From Lachnospiraceae bacterium (GTDB taxonomy: Bacteria > Bacillota > Clostridia > Lachnospirales > Lachnospiraceae): a stretch of DNA of 64,000 nucleotides. Both the position numbers and the translations under genes were made by a program. The notes beneath the pieces are model-generated. The model saw only the letters and a list, made by a program, of their open reading frames with translations, was not told the origin of the DNA and ran no database searches. Positions 61,795-64,000 of the stretch are shown here, piece by piece; within the stretch, counting starts at the first letter, position 1; each line of letters begins with the position of its first letter. The DNA lies in the NCBI GenBank assembly GCA_910574715.1, contig CAJTCH010000022.1:1-64000 (forward strand). Direction: 5' to 3'.

Positions 61795-63027
61795 TTATCT
61801 GATAATAGCATCGATTGTGTACAGCTTCACCAGCTCCGCGATGATATCCACAACCTTGTCCATTCCTTCTGCTGTGATATGCTCATAAGGTCCGTGGTAG
61901 GCGTGTCCGGCGGCTCCAAGATTCGGACACGGCAGTCCCATGAAGCTTAACTGGCTGCCGTCCGTGCCGCCGCGGATGGGGAGGATGAGCGGAGCAACAC
62001 CGGCATTCTCACAGGCGGTCTTGGCGTTGTCTACCAGATGCATGCAGTCTGTGATGATCTCGGCCATATTCTTATACTGCTCCGTAATCGTAAGGGTTAC
62101 CGTTCCTACACCCCATTTCTCGTTCAGATTCTTCTCGATCAACCGAAGAGTGCGTTTTCTCGCCTCGAAGAACTCCTTATTATGATCCCTGACAATATAA
62201 TTCAGATGTGCTTCGGAGCATTCTCCCGACATACTTGTGAGGTGATAGAAACCTTCATAGTCTTCGGTGCCCCGCGGCGTCTCCATACCTGGCAGGAGGG
62301 AATTGATCTCCATGGCGACCAGGCTTGCATTGATCATGGTATCCTTGGAAGAACCTGGGTGAACGTTGAAGCCCTTGACGTCGAACTGTGCTTTGCAGGC
62401 ATTGAAGCTCTCGTACTGGATCTCGCCTTCCGTGTCGCCGTCGATGGTGTAGGCATAATCTGCGCCGAATGATTCCACATCAAAATGTGAAGCCCCGCTT
62501 CCGACTTCTTCGTCCGGGGTGAACGCGATACAGAGCGGCCCGTGCGGGATCTGTTCCTGCTGAATCCGTTCCACCAGGGTAAGGATCTCGGCGATACCAG
62601 CCTTGTCATCTGCTCCAAGGACTGTGGTGCCGTCGGTGGTGATGAGGGTACGACCCTTTAAGTCTCTTAAGTGCGGGAAATTGACAGGGCTTAAGATCAG
62701 CCCGCTGTCCCCAAGCGCTAAGTCCTCCCCGTCATAATTCTCTGTGATCATGGGACGGATCTCATGGTCACAGAAGTCCGATACGGTGTCCATGTGGGCG
62801 ATAAACCCAATGGCGGGCTTGTCTTCAAGCCCTGCGGTTGCAGGCAGCTTGCCGTACAGATAGCACTGGTCGGTGAGCCTAACGTCGGTAAGTCCCAGTT
62901 CCTTCATCTCTTCTTCGAGCAGGCGGGCAAGGTCAAACTGGCATTCGGAGGACGGAACCGTCGTGCTGTCCTCATCGCTTGGCGTGCGGATTACCGCGTA
63001 TTTCAATAATCGTTCGTATGCTTTCAT
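61795..63027 (-). CDS. pepT: Peptidase T (tripeptide aminopeptidase, M20B)
   Basis: About 410 residues. Zinc and catalytic residues are in IGFIAHMDTVSDF, LGADDKAGIAEIL, FTPDEEVGSG, and the late HAYHGPYEH; IRGGTDGSQLSFMGLPCPNL is typical of PepT. It removes the N-terminal residue from tripeptides in the cytoplasm, which fits peptide use by this organism. ATG 63027 is 9 bases from GAGG and preferred over ATG 63033, which is too close. Confidence 0.92.
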   Translation of the reverse strand: MKAYERLLKYAVIRTPSDEDSTTVPSSECQFDLARLLEEEMKELGLTDVRLTDQCYLYGKLPATAGLEDKPAIGFIAHMDTVSDFCDHEIRPMITENYDGEDLALGDSGLILSPVNFPHLRDLKGRTLITTDGTTVLGADDKAGIAEILTLVERIQQEQIPHGPLCIAFTPDEEVGSGASHFDVESFGADYAYTIDGDTEGEIQYESFNACKAQFDVKGFNVHPGSSKDTMINASLVAMEINSLLPGMETPRGTEDYEGFYHLTSMSGECSEAHLNYIVRDHNKEFFEARKRTLRLIEKNLNEKWGVGTVTLTITEQYKNMAEIITDCMHLVDNAKTACENAGVAPLILPIRGGTDGSQLSFMGLPCPNLGAAGHAYHGPYEHITAEGMDKVVDIIAELVKLYTIDAIIR

Positions 63028-63107
63028 AATCATGTACCTCTTTTCTGGATTTTCTACTTATTAATAAGGACATCTTAACATAAAATCAGAAGGGATGCAT
63101 TAATAAA

Positions 63108-63144
63108 GTTACAATTCACAGACTAATCGTCCGCGAACTGTAAC
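63108..63144. repeat. Imperfect inverted repeat upstream of murE and pepT
   Basis: GTTACAATTC (63108-63117) and GAACTGTAAC (63135-63144) are inverted copies with one mismatch and a 17-base gap, in the 226-base space between the divergent pepT and murE genes. Another GTAACTT follows at about 63157. It could be an operator; no regulator is suggested. Confidence 0.35.
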
Positions 63145-63253
63145 GCATCGAGAGTAGTAACTTAATAAATACATCTATTGTAGAAAAATAGTTTGAAGTA
63201 TGGTAAAATTCTATGTTGAAAGATAGGTATAGGAACCAGGAGGCGGTATAGTC

Positions 63254-64000
63254 ATGAGATTAACTCAGTTATTAGAACGTTTGAGATATGAAGTCAGCCA
63301 GGGAAGCGACGGGATCAATGTTACCGAGCTTATCAATGATTCGCGGAAGGTAACGGAAGGAAGCGTGTTTGTCTGCATCAGCGGCGCGGTTTCCGACGGC
63401 CATGCTTTTGCCAGAGACGTGGCAGAGAAGGGGGCGGCGGCCCTTGTAGTGGAGAAGGATGTAGATGTCCCGGAGAATGTGACGGTGATCCGTGTCGAGG
63501 ATACCCGGTATGCGCTGGCGCTGATGTCGGCAGCTTATTTTGGATATCCTGCCGAGAAGCTTAAGGTCATTGGGATCACAGGGACGAAGGGGAAGACCAC
63601 TACCACTTATATGGTGAAGTCTATCCTGGAGGGAGTCGGACATAAGGTGGGGCTGATTGGTACCATCGAGGCTTTGATCGGCGGCAGGTCTATCCCGGCG
63701 AACAATACGACGCCGGAATCTTATACTATCCACAAGTATTTTGCGGAAATGGTTGAGGCGGGGTGCGACAGTGTGGTAATGGAGGTGTCTTCGCAAGGGC
63801 TGATGCTTCACCGCACGGCAGGAATCATGTTTGAGATCGGGATCTTCACCAACCTTGGGGAAGACCATATCGGACCGAACGAGCATAAGGATTTCGAGGA
63901 TTACAAGCGGTGCAAGGGAATTTTGTTTACCCAGTGCCGCCTTGGGATTGCCAATGTGGATGATCCCTGGTATGAGGATGTATTCAAGGGTGCGACCTGC
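63254..64000 (+). CDS. murE: UDP-N-acetylmuramyl peptide synthetase, MurE type (3' end beyond the window)
   Basis: 249 codons are open to the window edge. The N-terminal domain has LINDSRKVTEGSVFVCI; the ATP loop is GITGTKGKTTTTYMVKSI near residue 110; then NNTTPESYTIHKYF, VMEVSSQGLMLHR and TNLGEDHIGPNEHKDFEDY. MurE adds the third amino acid to the peptidoglycan stem peptide. The region that chooses lysine or diaminopimelate lies outside the window. The gene starts after CCAGGAGGCGG. Lachnospiraceae can have more than one MurE-type ligase, so this may be the main or an extra copy. Confidence 0.9.
   Translation, partial: MRLTQLLERLRYEVSQGSDGINVTELINDSRKVTEGSVFVCISGAVSDGHAFARDVAEKGAAALVVEKDVDVPENVTVIRVEDTRYALALMSAAYFGYPAEKLKVIGITGTKGKTTTTYMVKSILEGVGHKVGLIGTIEALIGGRSIPANNTTPESYTIHKYFAEMVEAGCDSVVMEVSSQGLMLHRTAGIMFEIGIFTNLGEDHIGPNEHKDFEDYKRCKGILFTQCRLGIANVDDPWYEDVFKGATC

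Overview
The window looks like a chromosome segment from an anaerobic gut Firmicute of the Lachnospiraceae type (Clostridium cluster XIVa relatives such as Dorea or Clostridium scindens-like species). The reasons are strong AGGAGG-type ribosome sites, the GlyQS-type single-chain glycyl-tRNA synthetase, an Fe-S serine dehydratase split into two subunits, pyruvate phosphate dikinase, a lysine riboswitch, and several copies of the AAA-ATPase/PD-(D/E)XK family that is abundant in this group. Genus and species cannot be settled from the sequence alone. No tRNA, rRNA or CRISPR array was seen.

Layout. 1-8921: 3' part of a cell-surface polysaccharide operon. It has three glycosyltransferase-type genes that share a Rossmann-like accessory module, then nucleotide-sugar genes galE, glf, ugd and UDP-xylose synthase (UDP-Gal to UDP-Galf; UDP-Glc to UDP-GlcA to UDP-Xyl), and a ribulose-phosphate-epimerase-like gene. 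9029-14245: an island of AAA-ATPase/PD-(D/E)XK genes, two intact and two broken. 14252-20010: a DNA-deoxyinosine glycosylase, an AEC transporter, a phosphoesterase/DUF4474 pair and the serine dehydratase operon with a chorismate mutase-like gene. 20024-24502: a LacI regulator divergent from a sugar ABC importer, with paired operators at both promoters. 24663-29148: a GntR-regulated locus with two deacetylase paralogues (one with its active site lost) and an amino-acid symporter. 29176-33157: another AAA/nuclease gene, then a lysine riboswitch controlling an NhaC-type transporter. 33170-34976: an ECF sigma factor with a DUF4179 partner. 35083-49985: M16 protease, era, yqzL-like, recO, glyS, threonine catabolism (tdh-kbl), M18 aminopeptidase, an oxidoreductase and ppdK. 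50209-56276: ferritin-like protein, RluA, a symporter with LytTR-type direct repeats upstream, a LytS/LytTR two-component pair and a NUDIX hydrolase. 56292-58203: a gene graveyard with a radical-SAM remnant, an AAA gene split by a 160-bp hairpin element, and an AAA/nuclease remnant. 58255-64000: a second type of AAA/nuclease gene, an ECF sigma/anti-sigma pair, trxA, pepT and the start of murE.

The main metabolic theme is amino-acid use: serine to pyruvate, threonine to glycine and acetyl-CoA, peptide and amino-acid import, PEP formation by ppdK, with several local regulators whose candidate DNA sites are visible. The most unusual object is the hairpin element at 57330-57493. Its arms pair almost end to end, and seven of its nine mismatches become G.U pairs only in a minus-strand transcript. 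The second theme is the AAA-ATPase/PD-(D/E)XK family: seven members of three types, four intact and three broken, several behind near-identical promoters.
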